Below, in pieces: positions 20,985-31,244 of a stretch of DNA of 64,000 nucleotides; the first letter of the stretch is position 1, and every line of letters begins with the position of its first letter. The stretch is from Sabellastarte sp. h YS-2021 (taxonomy: Eukaryota; Annelida; Polychaeta; Sabellida; Sabellidae), in contig OZ024927.1 of assembly GCA_964017235.1 (NCBI GenBank), positions 20,851,160 to 20,915,159 on the forward strand. Direction: 5' to 3'. The position numbers were made by a program, and so were the translations under genes. The notes under the pieces are model-generated. The model saw nothing but the letters and a program-made list of their open reading frames with translations. It was not told where the DNA came from and ran no database searches.

Positions 20985-21203
20985 TGTCACAGCCTATCTA
21001 GAAAAACTCCACTGGCTCAAGACTCACCTGTTTAGACAAGCTTATCCAACACTGTAGTCATCCTCCCCTTGTGGGCACTTACTGGGTTACAATTTTGCTT
21101 GGCTTAAGGATTATCCCTTTTTGGATTCCAGTGCATTAGGGGATCTTCATCATTCTAATTTGGGCTACACAAATATTTCTATTATTATTATTATTATTAT
21201 CTA
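20985..21203 (+). mobile_element. Non-LTR retrotransposon 3' end with (ATT)n tail
   Basis: Encodes the end of an ORF2-like protein (LEKLHWLKTHLFRQAYPTL), then a short 3' UTR and a tail of ATT repeats at 21178-21200. It is 5'-truncated. The same 3' UTR occurs inverted at 30078-30180. Confidence 0.65.
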
Positions 21204-21539
21204 TAATTTTATGTAGCATGTGTGTTTTTTCATACAGACATTACTTCAGACATTACCTTTCTGAAAAATATAAAAAAATCATGAAACTAATAATGACTCA
21301 AGAATCAAATAGCAATATCTTGACATTAAAGTCCAAGTAATATCATTAATTGATAAACTGTAAAATTCAATCAATAATATGATATGGAATAACAAGAAAA
21401 CTGAGATTGTGGGCCCCAAAAGATTGGTTGCACAATCCGTATCAGGGATGGTAACACATACCAGTACTTGCTATGTCTACAGGATGGATGTATGCCGGAT
21501 GTATGCACCATGATAGCTGTGGTTCTGGTCCTGGACTTA
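21204..21539. other. Intron, nothing recognised
   Basis: AT-rich, with no coding or repeat signal that I can name. Confidence 0.35.
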
Positions 21540-22129
21540 TCAAAATTGTATTGGGTTCTGTCCTTCCACTTTGTCAAGTTTGAAATCGATTAGCAGATCC
21601 ATCTTTAAGCTACCGTCTGCAAACAGAATTTCAAGATGGTGGCCATCTTGTTTTTCCAAATGGCACCAATTTTGAAAGCAACCTAGCCTGGGTGCTGTCC
21701 TACCATCCTGTGCTATCACTCTGTGTAGACTGGACACCAGTCCATTTTTACAGAAAAAGATACTGCATTGTATTGGCCAAAATGACCTTGACATACAGAA
21801 GTACACTTCCATCAATACATTGTTATTTGACCAATGGAAAAAAAATGTTAATTTTAGTTATTTTCCTTGGGGTGACGATACTATTGTGAAAATGGACATT
21901 AAGGTAAAAAGTTACATTGAGCATGTTCAGGGCTTTGGTCTTTCTTCCGTTGTCCAGTAAAAACTGACCCCTAAAATGGCCAACTGGAAAGTAAGAAGTC
22001 GGAGAATAAAATGATGGGCAATACCAGATCCTTCTTTGCTCTAAAAAGAGGAGATGGGAACCAGACAACCACTTTGTTAAGTTTGAAATGGATTTGCGGA
22101 AGTGTCTTCGAGCTAGAACCCCTGGAAAT
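21540..22129. repeat. Diverged tandem array interrupted by DIRS-d, left part
   Basis: Units contain TTCAAGATGGTGGCCATCTT, TTTTCCAAATGGCACCAA and CAACCTAGCCTGGGTGCTGT. The array resumes at 28048 on the other side of DIRS-d. Its units resemble those of the elements at 19246 and 47730 (CACCAATTTTGAAAG, CCTAGC), so it is probably a diverged relative. Confidence 0.6.
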
Positions 22130-22340
22130 TGCAAATTTAATAAGTAAATTAAATTTTTCTAAGTTAATACCCTATCCAATGGACAATTGCTTTACGGGTC
22201 GGTGCGACCGGTCCCGCCAAACGTCAGAAAAAGACGTCCTGTATATACTACCGGCAGGACCGGTCACAGAGTGTGCATTTGCCAGGTGGCGCATCGTACT
22301 TCATTTCCTGTTTACACCTCTTGACGTCATAGCATCTTTT
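22130..22340. repeat. DIRS-d left inverted terminal repeat
   Basis: Reverse-complementary to 27891-28047 through AGATGCTATGACGTCAAGAG, GCGCCACCTGGCGAATG-like sequence and TTGTCCATTGGATAGG. Confidence 0.87.
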
Positions 22341-22404
22341 TCGTGTCTAATCCTAGTAAGACCCCTAGTAAGCTGATAGCGGGGCCGGTTGGGTGGGCCT
22401 TGCC

Positions 22405-22499
22405 TGTCCATTGGATAGGGTATTAACTTAGAAAAATTTAATTTACTTATTAAGTTTGCAATTTTATTGCGTTAATACATCCTATCCAATGGACAATTG
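22405..22499. repeat. DIRS-d internal complementary region
   Basis: TGTCCATTGGATAGGG on the left and CCTATCCAATGGACA on the right flank the join TTTGCA-ATTTTATTGCG near 22459. This is the reverse complement of the two element ends placed head to tail. Confidence 0.88.
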
Positions 22500-22659
22500 T
22501 TGAATAACTACCGCTTGGTAGGCGGGTAAGCAGCTAGGGACTTCTGTGAACTCATAACAAAACAAAATAGTACAGGCCCATTTGACCTAGGGTCAGAGAA
22601 CCCTGACAGGTCAAGGTCGGCCACCAACTCACCTGTTAACCGGGAGTCTACCGACGTTG

Positions 22660-22670
22660 CCCCCCCCCCC
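22660..22670. repeat. 11-base C run in DIRS-d 3' noncoding region
   Basis: Followed by TTTTTCTTTCC. Same location as the runs in DIRS-b, e and g. On the sense strand it is a purine tract ending in G11. Confidence 0.85.
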
Positions 22671-22867
22671 TTTTTCTTTCCTTCCAGTCGGTTTGAGAAG
22701 GGAAAGACAGAGAGAGAGGGGCTGAGTTCAGTCCCAGAAGAAATAAACTAAGTCTCAGTTTTTTTTTGTTTTTTTTTTGAAAATATATGTACATTCAACA
22801 TATTTACACTATGTACATATCTAACATATTTACAATATGTACATATTTACATATATACAACATCCCC

Positions 22868-24080
22868 TCACTTCTGGGCCTGGTGGTGCACCTGCTGGGC
22901 AGCCACTACAGGTCCCAGGTGGAAAAGCTCTGAGTCAGCCCAGGCAACATCCTTCAAATAAACTTGGGTGAAGGTGTTGTGAGATTTCCAGTGGCAGGCT
23001 GACAAGATCTGATCTAAGGAAATCCCTGATTGGAAAGCCTTAGATGCAGCAAAGGCCCTAACATCATGGGCTTTAACCTGATGTAAGGTGAGGGCCTCCT
23101 GGTCAGAGAGCTCATAGCACAGAACCACAGTCTGTTTGATCCATGAGGAGATGGTGGAAGGTGAGATGTCTTTATCAAAACCCTTCTTGAAGGAGACAAA
23201 GACTAACTCCTTATTCTGCCTGAGGTCTGCAGTCCTGTCCAAATAGTAGCGCAGGGCTCTAACTGGCCATAGGGACCTGTCACCCTTGAGTGACCTATCC
23301 AGAGATGGTGCCAGGGCTGGAATAACCGCTGGAGCCACACTATCTGGACCTTCCTTAGCCAGCTGGTTCTTGGATAGGAAGCTGGGTGAGGGGTACAAGG
23401 ACACCTTAGACCAGTCTGACTGGTGCCTGATGTTCTTATGTAACCACGCATGGATCTCACTCCTGCGTTTACCTGAGCCCAAGGCCAGCAAGAAAACAGT
23501 CTTGAAAGTTAGATGTTTCAAGGAGGCCTCTTTCAGGGGTTCAAAGGGAGCCTTTGTGAGCTGATGTAAAACCAGTGAAAGGTTTCAGGAGGGGATGCCC
23601 CTCCTGCCCTTAGGTCTGTCTCTATGGAAACTATCCAGGAGACGAGTGAGATTCTCATCTTTGCTGACATTAATGGTGGAATTGCCCAGTTTGTCAGCAA
23701 TGGCGGATCTGTAGCCATCAATAGTGCCTGGTTGTAACTTCTTCTCCTGAAACAAGTGCAGGAGGAAGTCAGCAATGGCCTTCAGAGGTGGTGCCCTGAA
23801 GTCCACCTGATTACTGAGGCACCACTTTGTAAAAATGGTCCACTTTGCCTCATAGACAGATCTGGTTGATCTTCTTTGAGGAGCCTCAATTCGTGCTGCC
23901 ACTGCCTCAGAGAAGCCTTGCTCCTTGATTGCTGAGGCTCTAGGAGCCAGGCATGTAGGTTCAGATTCGACAGGTTCCTGTGTAGGACCTGGTTGAATGG
24001 CTGAGACACTAGGTTGGGTATGCTGGGCAGACACAGTGGGATCTGGCTTGACATTGCTACCAGGTCCCAAAACCAGGGCA
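22868..24080 (-). pseudogene. DIRS-d tyrosine recombinase, one premature stop
   Basis: All YR motifs are present: STRSVYEAKW, TIDGYRSAI, GSGKRRSEI, HDVRAFAAS, ACHWKSHNTF and VYLKDVAW (Tyr nucleophile). A TGA at 23585 replaces the Trp of PSWNLSLVLHQ: the plus strand reads TTTCAGG where DIRS-f has TTCCAGG, consistent with a single transition. Without that change the frame would be open to the stop at 22868. The start is uncertain because the frame overlaps RT-RH. Confidence 0.87.
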
Positions 24081-26118
24081 TGTTGGGCCACCCTGGAGCA
24101 ATCAGAATTATTCTGTTGCAGGGGTAGTCCTGGAGCTTCTCCACCACTTTGCCCAAGATGGCTGCCGGTGGGAAGGCGTATGGGTCCAGGTCCTCCCAGG
24201 AGAGGCTGAGTGCATCCACTGCCCAAGCCTGGGGGTCTGGTACCGGTGATACAAACTGTGGTAGTTTGTTGTTGAACCTGGTGGCAAACAGGTCCACTTG
24301 TGGCTGATGCCACCTTGAACATACAGCTTGGAACACTTCTGGATGAAGTGACCACTCTGTTTGAATGGTCTGGCCAAGCCTGGATAGCTTGTCTGCGATC
24401 ACGTTCAGCCGGCCGGGGATGTGACGTGCCCTGAGGGTTACTTGCTGCCTGGTGCACCAGGACAGTATTCTCCACAGTAGGGCACACAGAGAGCCCGATT
24501 TCATGCCCCCTTCTTTGTTGATATAGGCAACCACTGTTGTGTTGTCTGTAGCTACCAACACTGTTTTGTTGAAGACTAGGGTTCAAAACTCTTTTAGAGC
24601 TAGAAATACTGCTTTCAGCTCCAAGTGGTTTATGTGTAACTTGCTCTCTGGTAGGGACCACTGTCCCCTTGCAGTGTGCTCGTCTAAGTGAGCACCCCAC
24701 CCTTCTTTTGATGCGTCTGTAAAGATTTGCAGAGCATGTTTTAGAGGGTGTAATGGTTGACCTAGAAGCACATTGCTTTCCTCCAGCCACCACCTTAGAT
24801 GGGGTTGGAGGGATTTGGGGACCGGGATCACCTTTTCCAGTGACTCTGGGACCCTCCAGTTGTTTTTCAAGTGCCACTGTATGGGTCTCATGTGTAGTCG
24901 CCCTAAGTGGACTTGTGTTTCTGTTGCTGTGAGTAGACCTATGAGGGACATGAATTTCCGGACCCGGCATACCGGATCCGACAGTATTGATCTGATCTTG
25001 TCTGTCAAGGCCTGCCAACGTTCTTCTGTTGGTCTGACCTTGCCCTCTTTCAGGTCGAACTGGTAACCTACGAAGTTGAAGACCTGTTTGGGAACCAGCT
25101 CTGACTTTTCCTTGTTCACCAGCCACCCTAATTCCTGACAAAGTGTGACTAGGGTTTGAGTATGCTGGAGACAGGTGTGGTGGGTAGAGGCTCTCACCAG
25201 CCAGTCATCTAGGTACTGGTGGATCCTTATACCCTTCTGAAGTGCCATGAGTTTGACCTCTTTGGCCACCACTGTGAACTCCATGGGAGCTGTGGACAGG
25301 CCAAAGGGAAGGGCTTTGAACTGGTAGGACCGACCCTGGAGGTGAAAGCGCATGTACTTCCTGGACTGACTGTGAATTGGTATGTGGAAGTATGCGTCTT
25401 TGAAATCTATGGATGTGACCCACTCCCCTGCTTGGAGGGAGGTTCTTATTGTCTCTGGGGTTTCCATCTTGAACGTCCCTGTGTTTAAAAAGGTGTTCAA
25501 GGTGCTCAGGTCTAGGATCGGTCTCCACCGGTTGTTGGGTTTGGGTACCAAAAATAGCCGGTTGTAAAACCCCAGTGAGTTTTGATTTTCCACCGGTTCG
25601 ACTGCATTCTTGTTTATCAGCTGATACAGTGCCTCTAAAAGGAAGGACTGTTTGGTTGGATTGTGGTAGTTGCTTATTACAGTCGGTGACCTTGTCAAGT
25701 GGGGTCTGAACCAGAAGGGGAGAGTGTAACCCTCCCTCAGTGTGTTTACTACTTTTGGACTTGAACCCAGGGTTTCCCATTTCTCCCAACACTGCTGTAA
25801 CCTGGCCCCTACAGGAGGATCTATAACAGCATGTTGGGCATTGGTGACAAGATTTACAGAACTCAAGTGACCTACACAAAAAACATTTTTCACATATTTT
25901 ATTTTTGTGTACAATTGACATGCATTGGGATTTACGCCTTTCCTTTGTGGCAACCCGGTGACAATAGGAACACTTGCAACACAAGAGTCTACATTTAAAG
26001 TCACTTTGCTGTTCTTCTGGTCTGTCACTGGTGGTGGGTTCAAACCCTCCATCTTGTCGGATACAATTACAGAGTCCTTCAATCCGACCACATTTGAAAC
26101 ACAATATTTGTCATTTAT
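23782..26118 (-). pseudogene. DIRS-d RT-RNase H, broken in RNase H
   Basis: RT is open from the gag junction to about 24583: GARLQQCWEKW, REGYTLPF, FLVPKPNNRWRPILDLSTLN, SIDFKDAYF, ALPFGLSTAP, HQYLDDWLVRAS, then RNase H FTDASKEGWGAHLDE and LELKAVFLALKEF. A TGA at 24583-24585 stops it. Downstream, ATDNTTVVAYINKEGG, RHIPGRLNVIADKLSR and the IAPGWPNMPWFWDLV tail remain open to 23782 and overlap YR. Confidence 0.88.
25600..26113 (-). other. DIRS-d gag stop context and Cys-rich extension
   Basis: The ancestral gag frame has TGA at 26111-26113 in AAATGACAAATATTG; the codon pair after the stop is CAA-ATA, one base away from the CAA-TTA of the sister elements. In that frame follow CFKCGRIEGLCNC, DFKCRLLCCKCSYC, EKCFLCRSLEFCKSC and HQCPTCCYRSSC. 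The Cys pattern matches DIRS-f and DIRS-a. Because of the gag deletion, the surviving gag frame now leads into RT rather than into this TGA. Confidence 0.6.
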
Positions 26119-27765
26119 GCTTCTTAAATCGTTTGGCCGGCTTTTGGTTGAAGTTTGAGGCTTTACCTCCACCTTTCTGACCAGTTTGCTGGTCTCTGAT
26201 TTGTTTCCAACCCGGTGTAGTGGGCTTCCGGTCCGGCTGGTGTGAAGATCTAGTATTGGAGGGAACGCACTCTTGCCCTTTGATGAATCTGACCGGAGAG
26301 ACTTCAGCTGGGTAACCATGGAATCCTGTACTTTAGTCAGGCATCTAGATAAACCAGCAGCGTGATTACACATCATGGATTGCTCCCTGAACGCCTTCTC
26401 CCACCTTTTAAGGGTATCCTGGCTGAACGTACAGGAAGCTGGAGCAGAAGGTAAACTTCTTCGTGCGACCCTAGAGAACATGCTGTTCAGCTTTGCCGGT
26501 TCCGGAGACCAGTGGGATACAGCCTGGGTAGACCCGTCTCCCTTCTTAACTGCTTGCATATCATACCACTTTGAAGAGCGGGGAGTCTTTACAAACTGGT
26601 CACGTAGCAGTCCACTGGTTTCAGAATTTCTAGAAGGATAACCTTCAGCAATAGTTACATTCAGTTTCTCCAGTTTTTTGCAGAGCCATTCATCGACCGG
26701 CAATTTAACTGACACTTTACCGGTAGTCTTCACTCTGGAACCGGCAAAAGTGTTATCATCCATAGAAGCAGCTGAGTTGTCATAATCCGGGATGTGATGC
26801 CAGCTCATGAAACTTCTCACCCCTCTAATGGTTTCCCTGTAATTGGCGTCTTCAGAGTCCTGATCTGTAGCCGTGTCCGGTAAATCACCCCATCCAACTC
26901 AGCCTCACTATCAGATTCCCTAGCAACCTCAGAGTTCTGGCCAATGGGAGGCGACTGGTTATGCAGCGTAGTTTCAGCACCGGCAGGCAGAACCTCAGGA
27001 CCCGCACCAGGAGCCTGTGCAGGATGGGTGGCCGTCCATGCACTGGGAACCAGTAAAGGTTGGGTGGCTAACACTTCAGAGGTACCGGGGCCCTGAACAG
27101 GGTGGGTAGCACTCTCAACTCCATCTCTCCCAGCTTCTGTACCGGGAACCCCCAGCGGAGGTTGGGTAGCCGTCAACTGCGTAGCAACGTCACCAGTGCC
27201 CTCAGAAGACACTTGTAGAAGCACCCGGATCAAAGAAAGGGTGTTCTCTGGGCACCACAGAGGCAGAGTTCACCGGTCTCACCGGAACAGCAAAGGACTG
27301 GTTTACCAGCATAGCTTCTAGACGTGAAAATCTCTCACTCTACTTGTCATCAAGGGACTTGAGGTCGTCTGAAGTAGGTTTGCTGCTGTGTTTCCGTTTA
27401 CTAGACCTTGGGGAGCCATCAGAACGCTCCTTCTTGTGTTTTGGAGTAGAATCAACAGAGGGCGACTTGTCACAGCTAACTCGTCCCAACAGTGTAACTT
27501 CTGAAGGGTCCACTAGAGTGGGGGTCATGCTTGCATTACCTTCAGTCTTCTTCTGCTCAGAGCGTTCCTTCCTTTCCTTGTAAGTCGGAGTTGCTAACTG
27601 TTGGATCTGCGCAGGCGTAAATGCCTTACAGATCTGGCAATCCAGCTTCTTGACACAGGGGTCGTCTCCCACCCCCTTGTCACGACAACGCACGCATTTC
27701 TTATGGTTGTCGAAAAGGGCCATAACGTGCCCGCAAGAACCTTGTTTCTGTCCAGGAGACGACAT
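26114..27765 (-). pseudogene. DIRS-d gag, degraded, C-terminal part fused to the RT frame
   Basis: From Met 27765 (MSSPGQKQGSCGHVM) with the Cys/His box CGHVMALFDNHKKCVRC, CQIC. A TAG replaces Trp at about 27340 in LDDK-stop-VERFS. After frameshifts near 27200 and 26850 the conserved block SFMSWHHIP, DEWLCKKLEKLNVTIAEGYP and RDQFVKTP is open. The helical segment present in DIRS-f (about 100 residues after SSKGK) is missing. This deletion puts gag in the RT frame, giving one 745-codon frame, 26820 to 24583, covering gag C-terminus, RT and RNase H start. Confidence 0.83.
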
Positions 27766-27890
27766 AATGATCAGTAAGGCTGTAGAATTACTCCGTACTA
27801 ATAAAAAACACGAAACTTGGAAGAGTTCGTTGTAAAACTTCAAAAACGTATCTCTGAAGAAAATCTTCTGCACACTCTTTCGCGCCAAAC

Positions 27891-28047
27891 AAAAAAGATG
27901 CTATGACGTCAAGAGGTGTAAACAGGAAATGAAGTACGATGCGCCACCTGGCGAATGCACACGTCTTTTTCTGACGTTTGGCGGGACCGGTCGCGCCGAC
28001 CGGTAAAGCAATTGTCCATTGGATAGGATGTATTAACGCAATAAAAT
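27891..28047. repeat. DIRS-d right inverted terminal repeat
   Basis: Partner of 22130-22340, immediately upstream of gag; ends TTAACGCAATAAAAT. Confidence 0.87.
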
Positions 28048-28380
28048 GGCAATTTTAAAGTGGTAGCCATCTTATTTTTCCAAATGGCACCAACTTATAA
28101 AGTGACCTGGCCTAGGTGGTGCCCTACCACCCTGTTAAGTTTTCAATTCAGCAGAAGCATCTTCGAGTTAGCGTCCTGAAATGGAATTTCAAGATGGTTG
28201 CCATCTTGTTTTTCCAAATGGAACCATTTCAAATGCAACCTGGCCTAGGTGATGCCCTACCACTACTTTAGAGTCCTGAAACAGAATTTCAAAATTTTCC
28301 AAATGGCACCAAGTTTAGAAGCAACCTAGCCTAGGTGGTGTCCTACCACCCTGTTTAGTTTCAAATCGATCGGTGGAAGC
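28048..28380. repeat. Diverged tandem array, right part
   Basis: Continues the array at 21540-22129 after DIRS-d; about three units containing GCCATCTTGTTTTTCCAAATG and CAACCTGGCCTAGGTG. Confidence 0.6.
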
Positions 28381-28478
28381 ATGTTTGAGTTAGAGTCCAG
28401 AAACCAAATTGTTGACAGACATCTGACACATCAATCTAATAGGCGGGTTGGTTACATGCAACCCTCCCCAAAATACCT
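28381..28478 (+). mobile_element. 3' end of a pearl/Helentron-like element
   Basis: Contains GAGTTAGAGTCCAGAAAC, CTGACACATCAATCTAATAG and the terminal hairpin GGCGGGTTG-GTTACATG-CAACCCTCC, as at 20040-20092 and 48890-48968. It probably closes the array 21540-28380. Confidence 0.6.
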
Positions 28479-28684
28479 CAAAATGAAAACAATCCTTGAA
28501 ATCAATAGAACCACAAGTATGTGGTCAGAATTTGATCTAAAACTCTTGCCAATCGTAGTTGCAATATAGCAATGTCATCTGTTCGTTGTGATTCCTATGA
28601 TTCTTCTGCATAGGTTAAATCTATAATAGAATGTTAATATTGTATCTTTCATTTTTTGTATTATCTTAAAAACACAAAACAAAC

Positions 28685-28959
28685 CTTCAAGTTAGTTTCA
28701 GCACAAGGCAATCTTGGTCCATTATAATCCCTCTGACGACTGTCTGTAATGTCATCAGTAACCACAGTAACATTTTCTTTATCCTGGTTCTGCCATATAA
28801 GGTCAAGGCTATCTTCAGTGTTAAGGTCACAGATAAAGAGTGCTCCAATGGATTTGTGGGTTGTATTGGCTTCAAACTGAATTGTCACTGTTTCTAAAAT
28901 GTTAAGCGTATATACTGTAACCCTTTGAGCTAATTTATCTTGTGTGGTGTATCTTGTAC
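28685..28959 (-). CDS. Host gene exon 17
   Basis: Enters in phase 1 and leaves in phase 0. Encodes a beta-sandwich-like ectodomain stretch (VTVYTLNILETVTIQFEANT, GALFICDLNTEDSLDL). It has two Cys and two N-glycosylation sequons (NTTH, NVTV). The cadherin/Big-like module lies just upstream in exon 16. Confidence 0.83.
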
Positions 28960-29245
28960 CTGTAACATGACCCAACATATCATACTCAAAGCATTGTTTT
29001 CAGATAAATGAATCTTTGCAATTATATTGAAAATATCTTTGACAGAAGTTAGCATGACATACCACATTTTCAAATATACTAGGTTATCTGTGATAAAATA
29101 TTCATTGATAATGTTGAGAGGATATCCCTTCTTGAGACTTTATAAAAGTGCCTTGAAGGAGGTATTTAAATCTTACCACAGAGTGTGCCCATACTATGAC
29201 TTAGTAAGAACACACGACTGCAAGAAAAGTTCGCCTGAAACTAAC

Positions 29246-29741
29246 CTGTGAAGAGTCTCCAGTCAGATCCATCTTTGCTCAGTCCCTCCTCCAGTTCCAG
29301 AAACAAGGCAGGTGCCACAGGTGTCTCCCGCACCTGAACTCTGATAACCTGCTGCACCTTTTTACCTTCAATCCCCACAGGTAAATCTATCTCCTCTAAT
29401 ATTACAGTGAACTCATCCCAACCAATAAAAAACTCATCTGGGTCATACACCAGCCAGCCATCTAATGACATATTGGCCAATCCATGTTCTGGCTCTTGAA
29501 GCAGGGAAAATTCCACTTTGTCATTTTCTCTGTCATAATATTCCAGCTGAGTGGAAATATCTGTGTTTCTGTCAGTTGATAGAAGTTTGCTCAGGAGTAA
29601 AGGAGGATGATTCAGGGGTGTGGATGTGACAATATAAAGTGCAAACATGTGTGGATCTCGGAAGTAGATGGTGGTTGATTGAACTGAAGTGTGCCTTTTC
29701 TGAATCCATTGGCTTGTTTTGTCTCTTACTGGCCCAGCAAA
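29246..29741 (-). CDS. Host gene exon 16: cadherin/Big-like module
   Basis: Enters in phase 0 and leaves in phase 1; 165 codons. The segment EYYDRENDKVEFSLLQEPE, then HGLANMSLDGWLVYDPDEFF and IGWDEFTVILEE follows the pattern of cadherin-like or bacterial-Ig-like repeats (a Pro-x-His-Gly turn, a D-G-x-x-x-Y-x-P strand, then F-x-G-x-D-x-F). Function beyond an extracellular beta-sandwich is not inferred. The intron before it (29742-37144) holds DIRS-e. Confidence 0.85.
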
Positions 29742-30077
29742 CTAGAATAAAGAGTAGACAAACTTAAACATTGTTGCTGTTTGGGAGTAGTAAATTGTAT
29801 AGTTTAATGGGAAAAAAACAATTAAATGAAATACACTGTATTTCCACAGCTTGAGTTGTGCTGTCACAATCTAAATACAGATCTAAAGTGGAAAATTTAT
29901 CAATGTAAAGATATTAAGTATCAGAAAGAAATGATATGGAATTTGAGCTTAATGTTTTAGGTCATCTAATAGTTAGTAACTGAGATTATTAGGTGTCAAC
30001 TGAAGATAAATAAACCTAATCAGATTCTGTTACTGACATGCAATTTCAGCAAAAAATAGTGCTACCTGAAGTTCCAT
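29742..30077. other. Intron, nothing recognised
   Basis: AT-rich, no exon or repeat identified. Confidence 0.35.
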
Positions 30078-30345
30078 AACAATAATAATAATAGAAACAT
30101 ATATACAGTGCAAATTGATGGAGATCCTCTAATGCATTGGAATCCAAAAAGGAACAGTACAAAACCAGGCAGAGGTGAAAATCCAGAATCTATCTAATCT
30201 AATGTGGACTTGTACAGCGCTTAATCTCCACCACTGATGGACTCTAACACAGAAAGCACCCAGGAGGGAGGGATGACTATGGTAGTGGGTATGTCAATCT
30301 GAACAGATATGTCTTGAGTTGGCTTCTGAAACTGGAGATGGTCTG
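30078..30345 (-). mobile_element. Two fused non-LTR retrotransposon 3' ends
   Basis: From 30078, an (AAT)n tail and reverse complement of the 3' UTR seen at 21110-21200. From 30187, a second 3' end with an (ATCTA)n-type tail, the GCGCTTAATCTCCA segment also found at 52585, and coding text for SFRSQLKTYLF. Both are 5'-truncated, minus-strand insertions. Confidence 0.6.
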
Positions 30346-30533
30346 TTGGGATCTAACAATTTTTAGAAACCTGTTCCATTATTATCCAAATATTCAGCTT
30401 GAAACTATATTTCCATATAATTTAACTTAAATTTCTACATTTTGCAATATTTGAAAACTGTGTTATCCAAATAACATCTTTCCCACACAACATGTTCAGT
30501 TAATGGAGGGTCCCACTGTGTTTTCTTTCAAAA

Positions 30534-30762
30534 TGGAAAATTTAAGAATTAAATTAAATTTTTATAAGATAATATCTTACCTAGTGGACCGGTGCAATAG
30601 TCCGGCGCCTAGCCGGTCCCGCCAAACATTAGAAAAAAATGTCCTGAGCTGGGCTCTGGCCTGGACCGGTAGTGTAGTATTCACTCGCCAGGTGTCACCG
30701 GACACCCAGCTCCCCTACTGCGCGTGTGCGCGCATGCATACTTCCTCTTTTCGTTGCCTACC
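30534..30762. repeat. DIRS-e left inverted terminal repeat
   Basis: Reverse-complementary to 36729-36924, long and well preserved (CGCGCATGC, GCTGGGTGTCCGGTGACACC-type block, ACCGGTCCACTAGGTAAG). Confidence 0.9.
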
Positions 30763-30811
30763 AAGTAAAGTCCCCTTGATTTAAGCGGGGAAGGTAGGGT
30801 GGGACTCTCCT

Positions 30812-30908
30812 TGTCCACTAGGTAAGATATTATCTTATAAAAATTTAATTTAATTCTTAAATTTTCCATTTTATTGCGTTAATATATCTTACCTAGTGGA
30901 CCGGTGCA
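30812..30908. repeat. DIRS-e internal complementary region
   Basis: GTCCACTAGGTAAGATA on the left, CTTACCTAGTGGACCGGTGC on the right, with the join TTTTCC-ATTTTATTGCG near 30867. Matches both termini joined. Confidence 0.9.
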
Positions 30909-31045
30909 GAATAACTACCCATTGGATGGCGGGTAGATCAATCAAAAATTCAGGGGACTCACTATGGGAGATAACTCCCAAACCTCATATAGACCGAGGT
31001 AACAACCCTAGACCGGTTCCTAACCCTCTCGGTTACATTACATTA

Positions 31046-31056
31046 CCCCCCCCCCC
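31046..31056. repeat. 11-base C run in DIRS-e
   Basis: Between YR and ICR, followed by TTTTCTTTC; equivalent to the runs in DIRS-b, d and g. Confidence 0.85.
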
Positions 31057-31187
31057 TTTTCTTTCAGAAATCTGACACTCATGAAGAGGGGAGGAGAGAA
31101 GAGTCCCAACGAGTCCTGAGGAAGCAATAGGGGAAATTCCATTTGGTCCCTCATCTATCCTGAGAGGTAAGGTAGACTGCAGAGACA

Positions 31188-31190
31188 TTT

Positions 31191-31215
<25 letters not shown>
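31188..31215. repeat. 28-base T run just after the YR stop
   Basis: On the sense strand an A28 run about 30 bases downstream of the DIRS-e YR stop. Shorter A-rich tracts sit at the same point in DIRS-a (1994-2007), d (22760-22780) and f (53742-53766). Confidence 0.85.
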
Positions 31216-31221
<6 letters not shown>

Positions 31222-31244
31222 ATATTTACAAAGAAGACTCAAAC

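Larger units (their letters stand above)
22130..28047 (-). mobile_element. DIRS-d: complete-length but mutated DIRS-like retrotransposon
   Basis: 5.9 kb with inverted terminal repeats (22130-22340, 27891-28047), an ICR (22405-22499), and gag, Cys-rich extension, RT-RH and YR on the minus strand. RT motifs are whole. YR has one premature stop; gag has a stop, frameshifts and an internal deletion. It is inserted into a tandem array, with flanks GGAAAT and GGCAATTTT rejoining neatly. Closest to DIRS-f. Confidence 0.92.
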
